The position numbers and the translations under genes are program-made. Below are positions 6,831-16,404 of a DNA stretch of 63,565 bases, piece by piece. Each line of letters opens with the position of its first letter. Within the stretch, counting starts at the first letter, position 1. Under the pieces are notes generated by a model. The model had not been told where the DNA came from, searched no databases, and worked only from the letters and a program-made list of their open reading frames with translations. This stretch comes from CAZEAC01 sp964510065 (GTDB lineage Bacteria > Bdellovibrionota_C > UBA2361 > CAIXSY01), in contig CAZEAC010000025.1 in NCBI GenBank assembly GCA_964510065.1, forward strand, positions 1-63,565. Direction: 5' to 3'.

Positions 6831-9668
6831 GTGTCTTCTCAAACCCGTATGAGCGATTTCAAAAAGCTTGCGCAACAAATGCGGTCCGACTGGGACCGAC
6901 GCATTCACCACGACTATCGCTTCTGGATGAGTGACGGCTACCGAAGCGACGAGGTAATGTGGTCATCAGGTGCACGCGATTTCGAGATTCTTACTCGCGG
7001 TATCGAACATACCAAAAATCTCAGCATGCTCGATTTTGGTTGCGGTGTCGGACGGCTGCTCCGTGGAGCTACTGACAAGTTCAAAAAGGTCTATGCGATC
7101 GATGTCTCCGCGAAAGCGATTGAGAAAGCCAAAGAATTTTTGGGTGCACGCGAAAATCTTGAATTAATTGTCGGTGATGGCCTCTCGCTGCAGCCGCTGG
7201 CGTCGAGCTCGATCGATCTCATCGTAAGTTTTGCCGCGCTTTGCAGCATCCCCGTGGATATCGTCGCCGGCTATTTTCAAGAGATGCACCGGGTACTAGT
7301 GCAAAACGGCACAATCCGTTTGCAGCTTTATTTAGGCTCGCCTCAGGCGGTGTCGCAAGCTGACACACTACATCTTCGTTGCTACGACCGCGGCTGTTTT
7401 ACCGAAGCGATGCGGCTTGCGGGCTTCAAAGTCGAATCTATCAAAGAGCTGGTACTTCCAATTCAGGTTTCTTTTGAAGAGCTTGGCATTGAAGCGGTCA
7501 TTGTCACCCTTACTCGTCTCGATCAGCCGGTAGCAGCGCGCGAAAAAATTTCGCGTGCGCTTCTTCCCTCGGGAGAGCCTGAATCAATCGCAGAGGGTGC
7601 CGAGGTTGATCTTGAATACTGGATGAGCATTAATTACGCCAAAGATCTGGCCGAGCAGGGACAGATGGAAAAGGCGAAGCAGGCGCTGGAATATGCCGCA
7701 ACAGTATCAAAAACTACATCGCTCGATGTGCAAGATCTCCTTAACTCAATTTGCAAGCGTGTCGAAAGCGATGAGTCAAAAATAGCAGTTGCTGCTGGGC
7801 CAACGACGACGGTGGTCACGGAAGATCCTTTTATGAAGAATCTCGCCGTCATCGCAAAGCGCTTCCCTGACGTCGCCACGCTACTTAGTCAAGAACCTGA
7901 AGATAGCGCAAAGATTACCATCAATTCGACCGCCGAAGGGCCGGTCGTGCTTTGGGACGGTCAGCCGCTCGATCATCCCTCGAAGCCACAAAGCGGCGCA
8001 GATACTTGGGTTAAGCGCTCGGTGCAGGACGAACGCGTGAAGGCCGCGAGTGAGCTTACGATATTCGGATTTGGCGCAGGCTACGTGTTCGACTCCTGCC
8101 AGAGGATGTGCGCGAAAAAGATCTCGGTTATTGAACCGCGAGCCTCGGTGATGCGCGCGGCAATGCGTCTACGGGATCTGACTGCAGTTCTTAATGATAT
8201 CTCATCACTAACCGTGGGATCGCAATCAATACCCGATATTACCGACGGCAACGAGCTGCTGGTGCGCCCGCAAACTCAGGCATTATCTCCAGAATACTGT
8301 GCCACTGTTCGCGCAAACTTCTATGGTGCGCGCGGACTGAGTACGTTGTCGCCCAGCATTGGCGTGTTAGGACCGCTGCAAGGTGGAACTTTGCCGATCA
8401 CTGCCTATACTCTTCGCGCCCTTGCTGAGCTTAAGCAACGAATTAAGGAGTATGATGTGAGCGGCTACGCGCCGGGATTTCACCTCACCTCGAAGTATAT
8501 CTTTGATCAATATCGAGTTAATTCGGTTCAAAGCACCTACATTGAAATGGTGTCGTATGTCATTCGAGAGGCAATCAACGAAAAGCCGATTGATATTCTG
8601 ATCTGCATGGCGCAGGCGCCGATTACAGTGAGCTTCCTCACCGAGATGAAGAAGAAGGGCATCGTCACCGTGCTCTGGTTCATGGAAGACTATCTACGCT
8701 TTACTTACTGGCGCGAGTTTGCACGCTACTTCGATTTTGTATTCACAATTCAAAAAGGTCCGGCAATCGAAGCTATCAAAGCAGCTGGTGCCGGCGAAGT
8801 GCATTATCTACCCGCGGCGTGTGATCCACAGGTACATACGCCACTTGCTCTTAGTGAGGAAGATAAACGCCGCTGGGGCTCGCCGATATCTTTTGTCGGT
8901 GCGGGCTATCACAATCGGCAGCAGATGTTTGCCGCGTTAGCCGATCTGCCCTTCCATATATGGGGGACAGAATGGCCGACCTGTCGTCCGTTTGACCGAA
9001 TGGTAAAAGAAGAGGGGCGCAGACTCACTCCGGGAGAGTACATCAAAATTTTTAACGCCACTGACATCAATCTCAATTTGCACTCGTCCTCGGAACGCGA
9101 TGGTGTGGAGCCGAACGGCGACTTTGTAAATCCGCGCACATTCGAATTGGCCGCTGCAGGCGCGTTCCAACTTGTCGACGAGAGAACTCATCTCCCCGAA
9201 CTTTTAACACCGGGCAAGGAGCTGATTACCTTTAATAGCATGCCTGACCTTAAAGCTAAGATTGAGTATTACTTGAAACATCCCGAAGAGCGTAAAGCTG
9301 TAGTGGAAGCGGGGCGCAAGCGTGTGCTTGCCGAACACACCTACGCGCATCGGCTGCGCCAGATGCTCTCAATCATTTACAATTCGAAATACGAAAGTAT
9401 TAAAGCTCGTAGTGACGCAAGTCCTTGGTCGAAAATGTTAAGCCGTGCCAAAGGTGATCAGGAGCTTGAGCAGCGCTGTAAGACCGCATGGAAACGGGGT
9501 GAAGAAGCTACGCTCGACGGCTTGATTGCTGATATTGTGACCGGCTCCGGAAAGCTTACTGAAACTGAGCAGAAACTTCTTTTCCTCTATCACGTGCGAA
9601 AGCAGATTGTACGAATGCGGGTTGAGGAGTTGGGGGATAAGGCTCCGGGAAATGCACGACAACTCTAA
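6831..9668 (+). CDS. Fused SAM methyltransferase / CgeB-like glycosyltransferase
   Basis: The 945-residue protein joins two enzymes. Residues 1-230 are a class I SAM methyltransferase with motif I MLDFGCGVGRLL (about 65-76), the acidic strand end YAIDVSAKAI, and post-I region LIVSFAALCSIP. A helical, repeat-like linker (about 250-350) follows. The C-terminal half (about 590-850) is a CgeB-type glycosyltransferase of GT-B fold (FVGAGYHNRQQMFAAL, then FVNPRTFELAAAGAFQLVDERTHLPEL, which is the nucleotide-sugar binding end). Such proteins often glycosylate flagellin. It sits 7 bp before a GT9 gene and shortly after fliS, so I infer flagellin O-glycan assembly and methylation. The start at 6831 has a weak Shine-Dalgarno site; an ATG at 6849 is an alternative. 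Confidence 0.85.
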   Translation: MSSQTRMSDFKKLAQQMRSDWDRRIHHDYRFWMSDGYRSDEVMWSSGARDFEILTRGIEHTKNLSMLDFGCGVGRLLRGATDKFKKVYAIDVSAKAIEKAKEFLGARENLELIVGDGLSLQPLASSSIDLIVSFAALCSIPVDIVAGYFQEMHRVLVQNGTIRLQLYLGSPQAVSQADTLHLRCYDRGCFTEAMRLAGFKVESIKELVLPIQVSFEELGIEAVIVTLTRLDQPVAAREKISRALLPSGEPESIAEGAEVDLEYWMSINYAKDLAEQGQMEKAKQALEYAATVSKTTSLDVQDLLNSICKRVESDESKIAVAAGPTTTVVTEDPFMKNLAVIAKRFPDVATLLSQEPEDSAKITINSTAEGPVVLWDGQPLDHPSKPQSGADTWVKRSVQDERVKAASELTIFGFGAGYVFDSCQRMCAKKISVIEPRASVMRAAMRLRDLTAVLNDISSLTVGSQSIPDITDGNELLVRPQTQALSPEYCATVRANFYGARGLSTLSPSIGVLGPLQGGTLPITAYTLRALAELKQRIKEYDVSGYAPGFHLTSKYIFDQYRVNSVQSTYIEMVSYVIREAINEKPIDILICMAQAPITVSFLTEMKKKGIVTVLWFMEDYLRFTYWREFARYFDFVFTIQKGPAIEAIKAAGAGEVHYLPAACDPQVHTPLALSEEDKRRWGSPISFVGAGYHNRQQMFAALADLPFHIWGTEWPTCRPFDRMVKEEGRRLTPGEYIKIFNATDINLNLHSSSERDGVEPNGDFVNPRTFELAAAGAFQLVDERTHLPELLTPGKELITFNSMPDLKAKIEYYLKHPEERKAVVEAGRKRVLAEHTYAHRLRQMLSIIYNSKYESIKARSDASPWSKMLSRAKGDQELEQRCKTAWKRGEEATLDGLIADIVTGSGKLTETEQKLLFLYHVRKQIVRMRVEELGDKAPGNARQL

Positions 9669-9674
9669 AAAGCG

Positions 9675-11327
9675 ATGATGAAACTGAAAAGACGCTACGC
9701 TGATAAGAAGAATATTCTGTTGGTGAATATCACCAGACTCGGCGACATGCTTCAAGCCACGCCGACCATTGCCGGCATGAAGATGGAGAATCCCGACTGC
9801 AAGATCACTGTTCTGGTAGAAAAGCAGTTCGAGGCGGTATGTAAATGCATTCCGAATATCGACGAAGTGCTGAGCATTGATCTAAATATGACGATGCGTT
9901 CGCTCGCGCGTGAAGGCGAAGGGATAATCGATGCCTACGAATATATCTCACAAACCGTGAAGGATCTGCGCGCGCGGAATTTTGATTATTGCTTGAATAT
10001 GTCATCGTCGGCGTATACCGCGCTGCTGCTGAAGCTCGTCAACGTAAAGCGGCATGGTGGCTGGACTTCAGACGACGAGGGATACCGAGTGATTGAATCG
10101 GAGTGGGCCAAGCTTTTTGCGACCTCGGTTTTTCATGCGAACCGACAATTCAACTCACTCAATCTTGTCGATGTCTTTCGGTGTTCAGCCGATGTTGATC
10201 AACACCCGCATTCGCTTCTGATAAATGTGACTGAGGAAGATAGAGAGTCCGCAAAACAAATGATTGCCGATGTACACTTTTCGGCACAAGGTCCACTGAT
10301 CGCACTACAGGCTGGAGCGAGTCAGGAAAAGCGGCAGTGGGCGACCGAGCACTTCATCGGGTTAGCACGGCTTCTGCGCCAGCGACTCGACGCGCGTCTT
10401 GTCCTTACCGGCGCGAAAAAGGAAATTCCTATTATTGATCCTATTATTCAGGGCTGTGGCGACCCTAATGTCGTATCACTCGCTGGTAAGACAAGCGTGT
10501 CGCAGCTCTCCGCGGTGCTCGAGCAAGCTAAAATTCTAATAACCGGCGACACCGGCCCTATGCATATGAGCGTCGCGGTGAAAACTCCTGTAGTGGCGAT
10601 GTTCCTTGCCTCGGCGTATGGATATGAAACGGGTCCTTACGCCGAGGGCTGCTTAGTGATTCAGCCGATCATTAGTTGTGGTCCCTGCAATCCGAACAAG
10701 GCATGTGCTAGGCCCGATTGCCACGAACAAATAACACCGGAAATGGTCGCCAAGCTTGTCGAGCTCCGACTTGCTGCAGATGTTCGCGAGCTTCCGCCTG
10801 AAATAAAGGAAAACGGCCACGCGATAATCTACCGAAGCTTCTTTGATCAGTATGGCTTTCTCGATCTCGAGCCGCTTAATTATGTGGCTGCAGATCAGTA
10901 CGCCAAATACCGCCGCGCCTATCGCAAGCTCTGGCTCGATGATCTTGGTGGTTATGATGGCGTCGCGCAACGCGCAAAAGCGCTTGCCGTTTATGACGCG
11001 GGTCTCGAAGGCCTGAATGAGGTGATTCAGAGCGCAGAGGAGGGTTGCAAGCTGATACACCGTCTCACCGAACTTATTAAGGATACAAGATCTCCGCCGA
11101 GAGTAATGAACGAGGTGTCGGCGCGACTCTCTGAGCTCGACCGCGAGATCGAGAAAAAGGGCTTTCACTATCCCGCATTGGGGCCAGTGACGAGGATGTT
11201 TGTGTTTGCCAAGGAGAATATTTCTGGATCGGAAGCGCTTGAATTAGCATCACAAATGGGAAGAGTATACGAAGATCTCAAACGAAGGAGTATGAAGTTG
11301 GGGGAGTATTATCAAGAGGTCAGGTAG
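9675..11327 (+). CDS. Glycosyltransferase family 9 (heptosyltransferase-like)
   Basis: The 550-residue protein opens with a GT9 fold: NILLVNITRLGDMLQATPTI (family pattern ILvirl-xxiGDvvxtxPxl) and, at about 195-330, the acceptor/donor half with IALQAGASQEKRQWATEHF, LVLTGAKKE and LITGDTGPMHMSVAVKTPVVAMF. This last segment is the typical ADP-heptose/nucleotide-sugar site. A Cys-rich loop (CGPCNPNKACARPDC, about 336-350) follows, as in LPS heptosyltransferases. An extra C-terminal helical region of about 180 residues is not part of the standard GT9 domain, which is near 350 residues. Spacing of 7 bp from the CgeB fusion and 9 bp to the next gene indicates one operon, so the target is probably flagellin, not lipid A core (inference). 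Confidence 0.85.
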   Translation: MMKLKRRYADKKNILLVNITRLGDMLQATPTIAGMKMENPDCKITVLVEKQFEAVCKCIPNIDEVLSIDLNMTMRSLAREGEGIIDAYEYISQTVKDLRARNFDYCLNMSSSAYTALLLKLVNVKRHGGWTSDDEGYRVIESEWAKLFATSVFHANRQFNSLNLVDVFRCSADVDQHPHSLLINVTEEDRESAKQMIADVHFSAQGPLIALQAGASQEKRQWATEHFIGLARLLRQRLDARLVLTGAKKEIPIIDPIIQGCGDPNVVSLAGKTSVSQLSAVLEQAKILITGDTGPMHMSVAVKTPVVAMFLASAYGYETGPYAEGCLVIQPIISCGPCNPNKACARPDCHEQITPEMVAKLVELRLAADVRELPPEIKENGHAIIYRSFFDQYGFLDLEPLNYVAADQYAKYRRAYRKLWLDDLGGYDGVAQRAKALAVYDAGLEGLNEVIQSAEEGCKLIHRLTELIKDTRSPPRVMNEVSARLSELDREIEKKGFHYPALGPVTRMFVFAKENISGSEALELASQMGRVYEDLKRRSMKLGEYYQEVR

Positions 11328-11336
11328 GGTGCGCAA

Positions 11337-11927
11337 ATGATTTCAGTAATGATAAACGGCGAAGATTCTAAGCTTAACACCGGAGCGGTGGTGCGAATGA
11401 CCGACCTTATCGAGTTGATTAAGTCGACGATTGATCCCGATCATATGATTACTGCCATTTTGCTTAACGGCAAAGAGATGGACGACACCGATTGGACCTC
11501 GACTACGACTCAACATGGTACTTCAATTTTAGAGATTGCCACGGGCACCCCCGATGACTTCGTAAGCGATCGCATTCGAAAAGCGTACCAGGTTATTCAA
11601 GCCTGCTATTTCGAATTTCGTGACGCACGAAAAACGTTCCAAGACGGTAACATGCTTGAGGGCAATCAGAAGCTTGTGAAAGCTGTGACCACGCTGCGCA
11701 CTTTTTGTGAGTGGTATTCGAGCATCATGAACCTTGTTCCGGAGTCAAAGAAGACACAATACTGTATCGATACTCAAATCTCAGAGATTAGTGAAATTTG
11801 CAAACGAATTTGCCAACAGCAGCTGTATCAGTCGTGGTGGGCGCTTGGCGAGACTATTGGTAAAGAGCTCGAGCCGAAGCTTGACGCGCTTGAGGACCAC
11901 TTTAGAAAAATGGCCGCGAAAATATAG
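11337..11927 (+). CDS. Hypothetical protein, last gene of the flagellar-glycosylation operon
   Basis: The 196-residue acidic soluble protein starts 9 bp after the GT9 stop. An N-terminal beta-rich part (residues 1-70; ISVMINGEDSKL, ITAILLNGKEMDD) has a ubiquitin-like or SH3-like look, and the C-terminal 120 residues are helical with several Cys. I do not know the family. Its place at the end of the operon suggests a helper of flagellar assembly or glycosylation, perhaps a chaperone, but the sequence alone does not show it. Confidence 0.6.
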   Translation: MISVMINGEDSKLNTGAVVRMTDLIELIKSTIDPDHMITAILLNGKEMDDTDWTSTTTQHGTSILEIATGTPDDFVSDRIRKAYQVIQACYFEFRDARKTFQDGNMLEGNQKLVKAVTTLRTFCEWYSSIMNLVPESKKTQYCIDTQISEISEICKRICQQQLYQSWWALGETIGKELEPKLDALEDHFRKMAAKI

Positions 11928-11943
11928 TTAGCTTGTGCCTAGG

Positions 11944-12531
11944 CTATGCTCGCGAGTCTTCTTTTGCGATCTGCTCACGCCAAACTGCCACACTAATCGC
12001 CAGTGAGCTTACTTTCGGATTCTTTGTCAGGTACACAATCTGGACCTTCTGGCCCCTTTCGTAAAGATTGTAGTCTTCAAGATTTTTTAAGCCGCAGCCA
12101 CCCTCATGTACGGTCCCATTCGACGCGGTAAATCTCCAATCTAACCCTTCAATCAAACCCAATCCTCTGCCGTCACAGCTTGACACTATCTCCCCGGTAG
12201 TTTCAGCGCCCTCACGAGCCAGGCGGCGCATCTCATGATTTCGGAGAAACTGTCGTCCGGACAGAAAGGTTAATATTCCGGCAATGCTTGTTATGCTAAG
12301 GCCGAGGAACGTAAAGATTACTGCTCCTAGCTGTTTGCCTGGCGTCACCGTGTCGCTGCCACCAGAATTTGCGAGAAGCGCTTGCTGCGGAGAAATCGGA
12401 GCGGAAGATGTGCTTTGTGCAGAGTTGGCCTTGTGATGCTCAGAAAAGAAGCAGGCGGTCGAAAGAGCAATTACGCCCGTAGTTCGTGAAATTCTCTGTC
12501 GTGAGAGTGAGTTCTTAAGAGACTCAAACAT
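11944..12531 (-). CDS. DUF3592-like membrane protein
   Basis: The ATG at 12531 is chosen because AAGGAT lies 6 bases upstream; this gives 195 residues, 9 fewer than the open frame. A first hydrophobic stretch (TTGVIALSTACFF, about 15-27) may be a signal or anchor, and a clear membrane span lies at about 75-95 (VIFTFLGLSITSIAGILTFL). The following domain (TTGEIVSS, DWRFTASNGTVHEG, YERGQKVQIVYLTKNP) matches the DUF3592 pattern: a small beta domain ending with VxVxYxPxNP. DUF3592 proteins have no settled function. The gene is convergent with the glycosylation operon. Confidence 0.65.
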   Translation of the reverse strand: MFESLKNSLSRQRISRTTGVIALSTACFFSEHHKANSAQSTSSAPISPQQALLANSGGSDTVTPGKQLGAVIFTFLGLSITSIAGILTFLSGRQFLRNHEMRRLAREGAETTGEIVSSCDGRGLGLIEGLDWRFTASNGTVHEGGCGLKNLEDYNLYERGQKVQIVYLTKNPKVSSLAISVAVWREQIAKEDSRA

Positions 12532-12682
12532 TTTGCCATCCTTTCGAGATAGCCGCATGGTAACACTGCGTGTGAGCGTAGAGAAGCTTGTTTAACTTGA
12601 AAGTCGTTCAGGATAGAGAGAACTGCTTAACGAAAATATGGTGCTTTACTTCTGTGCTGATGCACTCGCCCAATCCGATACA

Positions 12683-13198
12683 TTATGCTGCCTGCGCAGA
12701 TACCGGCAACGCAGCCAGCTTGGTCTGAAGTGCGCCACGAATGAGCCGATCGACTCTCTTGCTATCCTGGGTTGCTCCGTTTTCAATACTCACCGAGTAA
12801 ACCTTCGTGCGTCGCGCCGATCGTAACGTGAGCCTGATATCAGTGCCTTCCTGGTCCTTTTGGACGGTGAGCACGCCTCGGCCCTTTATCTTAAAATCTT
12901 TGCCGGCATTGAGCGCAGTATGGTTCGCGTCAAATAGCGAATAGAAGATAACGAGGTGTCGGACAGTATCAAGGCCGGGCGATCCCTTGGCGAGTGCATG
13001 TTGCGTAAAATAATCTGTGAACTGCGAAGCGACTGCTTGAGAGACAGGAGACTGAAGCGGTCTCGACGTGGCGCTTTGTGACGAAGCCCGGACGGGATGG
13101 GCAAAAGTCATCAAATTAAATGCCAGCGCGTTCGGGACTGTCTCTGTGTCGCCCGCACGCGGATCGATTCTCCATCCCACAGGATATTGTTGGATCAT
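12683..13198 (-). CDS. Hypothetical protein
   Basis: The frame runs from a GTG at 13210 or an ATG at 13198. The ATG is preferred and gives 171 residues, though neither has a strong ribosome site. The N-terminal 60 residues are Ser/Pro/Gln-rich and probably disordered. The rest (HALAKGSPGLDTVRHLVIFY, GRGVLTVQKDQEGTDIRLTL) looks like a small alpha/beta domain. No family recognised, and no signal peptide. It lies between the DUF3592-like gene and a CACAGAGAC palindrome. Confidence 0.5.
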   Translation of the reverse strand: MIQQYPVGWRIDPRAGDTETVPNALAFNLMTFAHPVRASSQSATSRPLQSPVSQAVASQFTDYFTQHALAKGSPGLDTVRHLVIFYSLFDANHTALNAGKDFKIKGRGVLTVQKDQEGTDIRLTLRSARRTKVYSVSIENGATQDSKRVDRLIRGALQTKLAALPVSAQAA

Positions 13199-13329
13199 TT
13201 TTGCGCCCACGAATAAATTGTAGCAGAAATGGATTATTTAAGCGCAATACCACGACATCTATGAGTGAAATCAACATGTTAGGCAGGGTGGAGCTTACTT
13301 CTCATTGACCCCGGGTGTTCTTTCCTTAA

Positions 13330-13396
13330 CTCTGTGGCCTTTGTGTCTCTGTGGTTTTTACATCATTTAAACCACAGAGACACAAAGGCCACAGAG
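13330..13396. repeat. Intergenic palindrome, CACAGAGAC family, copy 2
   Basis: Two perfect 28-bp inverted arms (13330-13357 and 13369-13396) flank an 11-base spacer. This is the longest copy; its arms extend the shared CCACAGAGACACA core with AAGGCCACAGAG. The 351-bp stretch 13211-13561 holds no gene besides this palindrome. Confidence 0.9.
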
Positions 13397-13561
13397 TGGG
13401 GGAGGGGGAGGAAAGCTACCCACACTTAATAATGTAGTGTGGGTGGAAGGTGATTACTCATAAGATCCGGGCTAGCCGCGGGGAGAAAAAACAGCAAGGC
13501 GGGGGTGTCACAGCCTCGAGGTGCGCAACGCCTTAAGCTTGTCGAAAACCAGATTGTTTTT

Positions 13562-14983
13562 TTAAACTCTACCCCCAAAGCGAAGCCCCATAGCCTCGAG
13601 CACGTCGCTCAAGTTAAAGCTCTTGTTAAGGCTATCAGCATCGATCGGGGTAAAATCGTCAAAGCTTGCCTCTTCGTCGTTATTGTAGGCTAGCCAGTCT
13701 TCAACTAATTCCGTAAGCGCATGCATGTTTGTACCTCGAAGAAAGTTGCGTGGAAGATCATAGTTCCCAAGTTCAATAATAGATTCCTTGGCTAAGCCGA
13801 TTACCGCCACGGCGAGCGCTTGATACCCTGCCGACAGATCTGCGGCGGAATTTACCATCGTAAGCCGATGTGCGAGCGCTTGTACAAGTTCAATTTGGGT
13901 AACCATTGGTTCTTGAGACCCGAGCTTTAAATCAGCGAGTGAGCACTCCAGGTCTCCGCGCTCCTGTAGAATGTCGTGTCCCATCGCTTCGAGCGCGTTG
14001 GCTTCGAAGCCACGAGAGAAGTTTCGTGGTAGCTCAATATCCAAGCCTTCGTAAGCATTTGCGATATGCGATAGAGTCTTGGCAAGGAGCTTGCATTGCT
14101 CGCCAGAGAGAGGGTGGGTGTTGAGCTTATGGTACTCAACTTCTTCTAGCTGTTTCGGAGACTCCTCTTTTGGTGGCTGTATTGGCTTGGGGTCCGGTCG
14201 AAACGATGCAGGCGCCGAGACTTTGGTTAATGGCCGCGCTTCGACAACGCGCGGAGAGGGAGCAGGCGTGGCATTGGTCGCAACAGTGCTATCAACAAAC
14301 GCGGACATAATTAATCCGGTCATGAAGGCCAGATTGCGCTCCGTGGGAGAATACATTGAGCGTCGGCTAAGATGATCACTTAAGGCTTGCGCGGCGCGAA
14401 GAGCACCCGCAAATAGATTTTTTTCACTGGTTATGTTTGCGGCGATTAATTGAGAAAATGATTTTATTACCTGAGATACATTTTGAAGATCAGCAATACC
14501 AAGCGCCCCTATGAGGTTCCCAACTTCACCAGAAAGGACATTGTAAACTCGGAGTGCGGCAGTTCCAATCTGGACAGAGATATCTTTACCGGATCGATCT
14601 ATTTCGCTTATTACAACACCTGTCGGTAGTGCAGAAAGCTTCCCAAAATAATCGCCTGTAACACCAATAATCACACCCGCTAAATAGTGTGAAAATTCAC
14701 CAGAGCTTTGAGTCTTGTCCACGCCATTCCATGTTGCGTCGTGGCCACACTGTGAAATGAGATCTCGAAGTCTTTGCGAACCAAAGAGCGCAGAATTGTA
14801 AGCTTCATCGAATCTAGACCTTGAGATATCGGCGTATATTTCACCAACGAGACGATTTAGTGCAGTCTTGTTCGCTGGAACATCATTAAATTTCCGCGCG
14901 GTAAAAGAGGAATTGTCGTAAGCTGCAATAATTGCCTCGGGTAGCACTCTTACAGAAAGGTCGGGCTTATTGACGGGAAACAT
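13562..14983 (-). CDS. Hypothetical protein with an internal duplicated motif
   Basis: The ATG at 14983 (AGAGGCG upstream) is preferred to a TTG at 15004; it gives 473 residues. I do not recognise the family. The N-terminal half (about 1-240) is helical. A Pro/Ala/Lys-rich linker (about 245-285) follows, then a second helical domain in which one motif occurs twice: ELPRNFSRGFEANAL (about 320) and DLPRNFLRGTNMHAL (about 420). This suggests an internal duplication of about 100 residues. There is no signal peptide and no membrane span, so it is probably cytoplasmic. Confidence 0.55.
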   Translation of the reverse strand: MFPVNKPDLSVRVLPEAIIAAYDNSSFTARKFNDVPANKTALNRLVGEIYADISRSRFDEAYNSALFGSQRLRDLISQCGHDATWNGVDKTQSSGEFSHYLAGVIIGVTGDYFGKLSALPTGVVISEIDRSGKDISVQIGTAALRVYNVLSGEVGNLIGALGIADLQNVSQVIKSFSQLIAANITSEKNLFAGALRAAQALSDHLSRRSMYSPTERNLAFMTGLIMSAFVDSTVATNATPAPSPRVVEARPLTKVSAPASFRPDPKPIQPPKEESPKQLEEVEYHKLNTHPLSGEQCKLLAKTLSHIANAYEGLDIELPRNFSRGFEANALEAMGHDILQERGDLECSLADLKLGSQEPMVTQIELVQALAHRLTMVNSAADLSAGYQALAVAVIGLAKESIIELGNYDLPRNFLRGTNMHALTELVEDWLAYNNDEEASFDDFTPIDADSLNKSFNLSDVLEAMGLRFGGRV

Positions 14984-15220
14984 GGGGATTCGCCTCTGGA
15001 ACAACTACTTCGGTAAAGCTAAGCCGTAATTATACCAAAGAATTGTTAGCTAATCTCGTCTTGATGGCGGCTCTTGTACTGCGCCCTTCTCGTAAACGGC
15101 ACAATTTGATTATTTCAATTAAATTGAGGCGTTAGGGTCATTTGCCAGATCCTGTTCAAAGACCGAGGCCGGACAAAATGTATCGCACACGTGGACTCGA
15201 ACTATCGATAACCTATAGCA

Positions 15221-15266
15221 TTAACCTGGACTTCTCACGACCAAACCTGTGAGAAGTCCGGGTTAA
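15221..15266. mobile_element. Minimal MITE-like element (ends only), copy A
   Basis: A left end TTAACCTGGACTTCTCACG (15221-15239) and its near-perfect inverse (15249-15266) face each other across only 9 bases. The same ends bound the longer elements at 26022-26250 and 34983-35159. This looks like an internally deleted or end-to-end copy. The 288 bp around it hold no gene. Confidence 0.7.
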
Positions 15267-15292
15267 CAGCGGAACGTTAGAATTCTAGCTAT

Positions 15293-16219
15293 ATGACAAA
15301 GTTAGCAGCTACACGCGCGATAGACCCAATATCGGAAGCGCGCCGGCAATCAGATCCAAACGTGGCGGTTTTCATGCCAGCGCACAATGAAGAGCGTTTT
15401 ATCGGAAAGAATTTGAAAGCGATCCGTGCTGGACTTGAACAGGGAGTCATCCACCAATTCGTCCTTGTTCTCGACGGCTGCACTGATCGCACGGAAGCGA
15501 TCGCATGTAAGATGCTAGGTCTTAGCTGTGGCGCGCCGTCTTTTGGCGGCTCTTCAGCAACGTTGACACGATCATTGGAAAACGGCGCACGTATTTTCGC
15601 TTTGCGATTCGACAGCCGCCAAGGCAAAGGTGCGGCATTTACCAAGGCGGTATTCGCACTCAATCGCACCGACTTTTTCCGTCGCGACAATCCAGTGATG
15701 GTGCTCATTGATGCCGATGCATTGGATCTCGCGCCGACCACGGCCTTCCGCCTTGCTCACGATCTCATTACTTCATCAGTGCCGATGATGCTCGGCGAAG
15801 GACGCGAAAAGTATGACCGGGACCTGTTGCGGGATCCTATATGCGCGCGTGAGCGCGGTTCTCTGGTTCCGGCGTGCATGGCCGGGTTTCGCGCTATTCA
15901 CGGCTCGGCTCTACAGCCGATGCTTAACCGCGATCAGCAGTGGGTCGATCTATTTCCTGCGGGGATCTGCATGGAGCAAGCGTTGAACCTATTAGTGCTT
16001 CCACCACCAACAAGCCGTATCGACTACAGCACTCCGGCAGTTCCCCGATCCAAGGTCCCATTACTTTTCGCGAAAGCTGGTCGTAATGTTGATACGGGCA
16101 GTCAAGAGGACCTGCGCCAAAGGATCGCACTGCGCTATAGCCGTCTCAATCCAACTGCGGCTAAACCTGAAGGAATCGTAAGGGAGATTGAGTATCCCCG
16201 AGCACTCACTGCGAGGTAG
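15293..16219 (+). CDS. Family 2 glycosyltransferase
   Basis: The 308-residue protein has the GT-A fold markers of GT2: VAVFMPAHNEERFIGKNL near residue 25 (family: vviPayNEexxi), VLVLDGCTDRTEAIA (nucleotide-binding Asp, about 62-76), and MVLIDADAL (about 140-148, the DxD that holds the divalent metal). It lacks membrane spans, so it is a soluble sugar transferase such as a glucosyl-3-phosphoglycerate-synthase-like enzyme; the acceptor cannot be told. No Shine-Dalgarno site is seen before the ATG. The gene stands alone, flanked by a MITE-like element upstream. Confidence 0.8.
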   Translation: MTKLAATRAIDPISEARRQSDPNVAVFMPAHNEERFIGKNLKAIRAGLEQGVIHQFVLVLDGCTDRTEAIACKMLGLSCGAPSFGGSSATLTRSLENGARIFALRFDSRQGKGAAFTKAVFALNRTDFFRRDNPVMVLIDADALDLAPTTAFRLAHDLITSSVPMMLGEGREKYDRDLLRDPICARERGSLVPACMAGFRAIHGSALQPMLNRDQQWVDLFPAGICMEQALNLLVLPPPTSRIDYSTPAVPRSKVPLLFAKAGRNVDTGSQEDLRQRIALRYSRLNPTAAKPEGIVREIEYPRALTAR

Positions 16220-16404
16220 CGCGCCAAAATCAGGCTGGTCACTTGAGCCAATATCGACACTTCCTTTAGCCCGCGCCTTATTTTGCGGTCCATGGATCCC
16301 ACCTTGCTCATAGAATCTCTTACCTGGTTTTCCTGAGGCGACAGCGGTTACCGAATGCTTCCGCGAACACAGCAAAGATTCAACAGTTTCGGAGCATTAC
16401 AACT

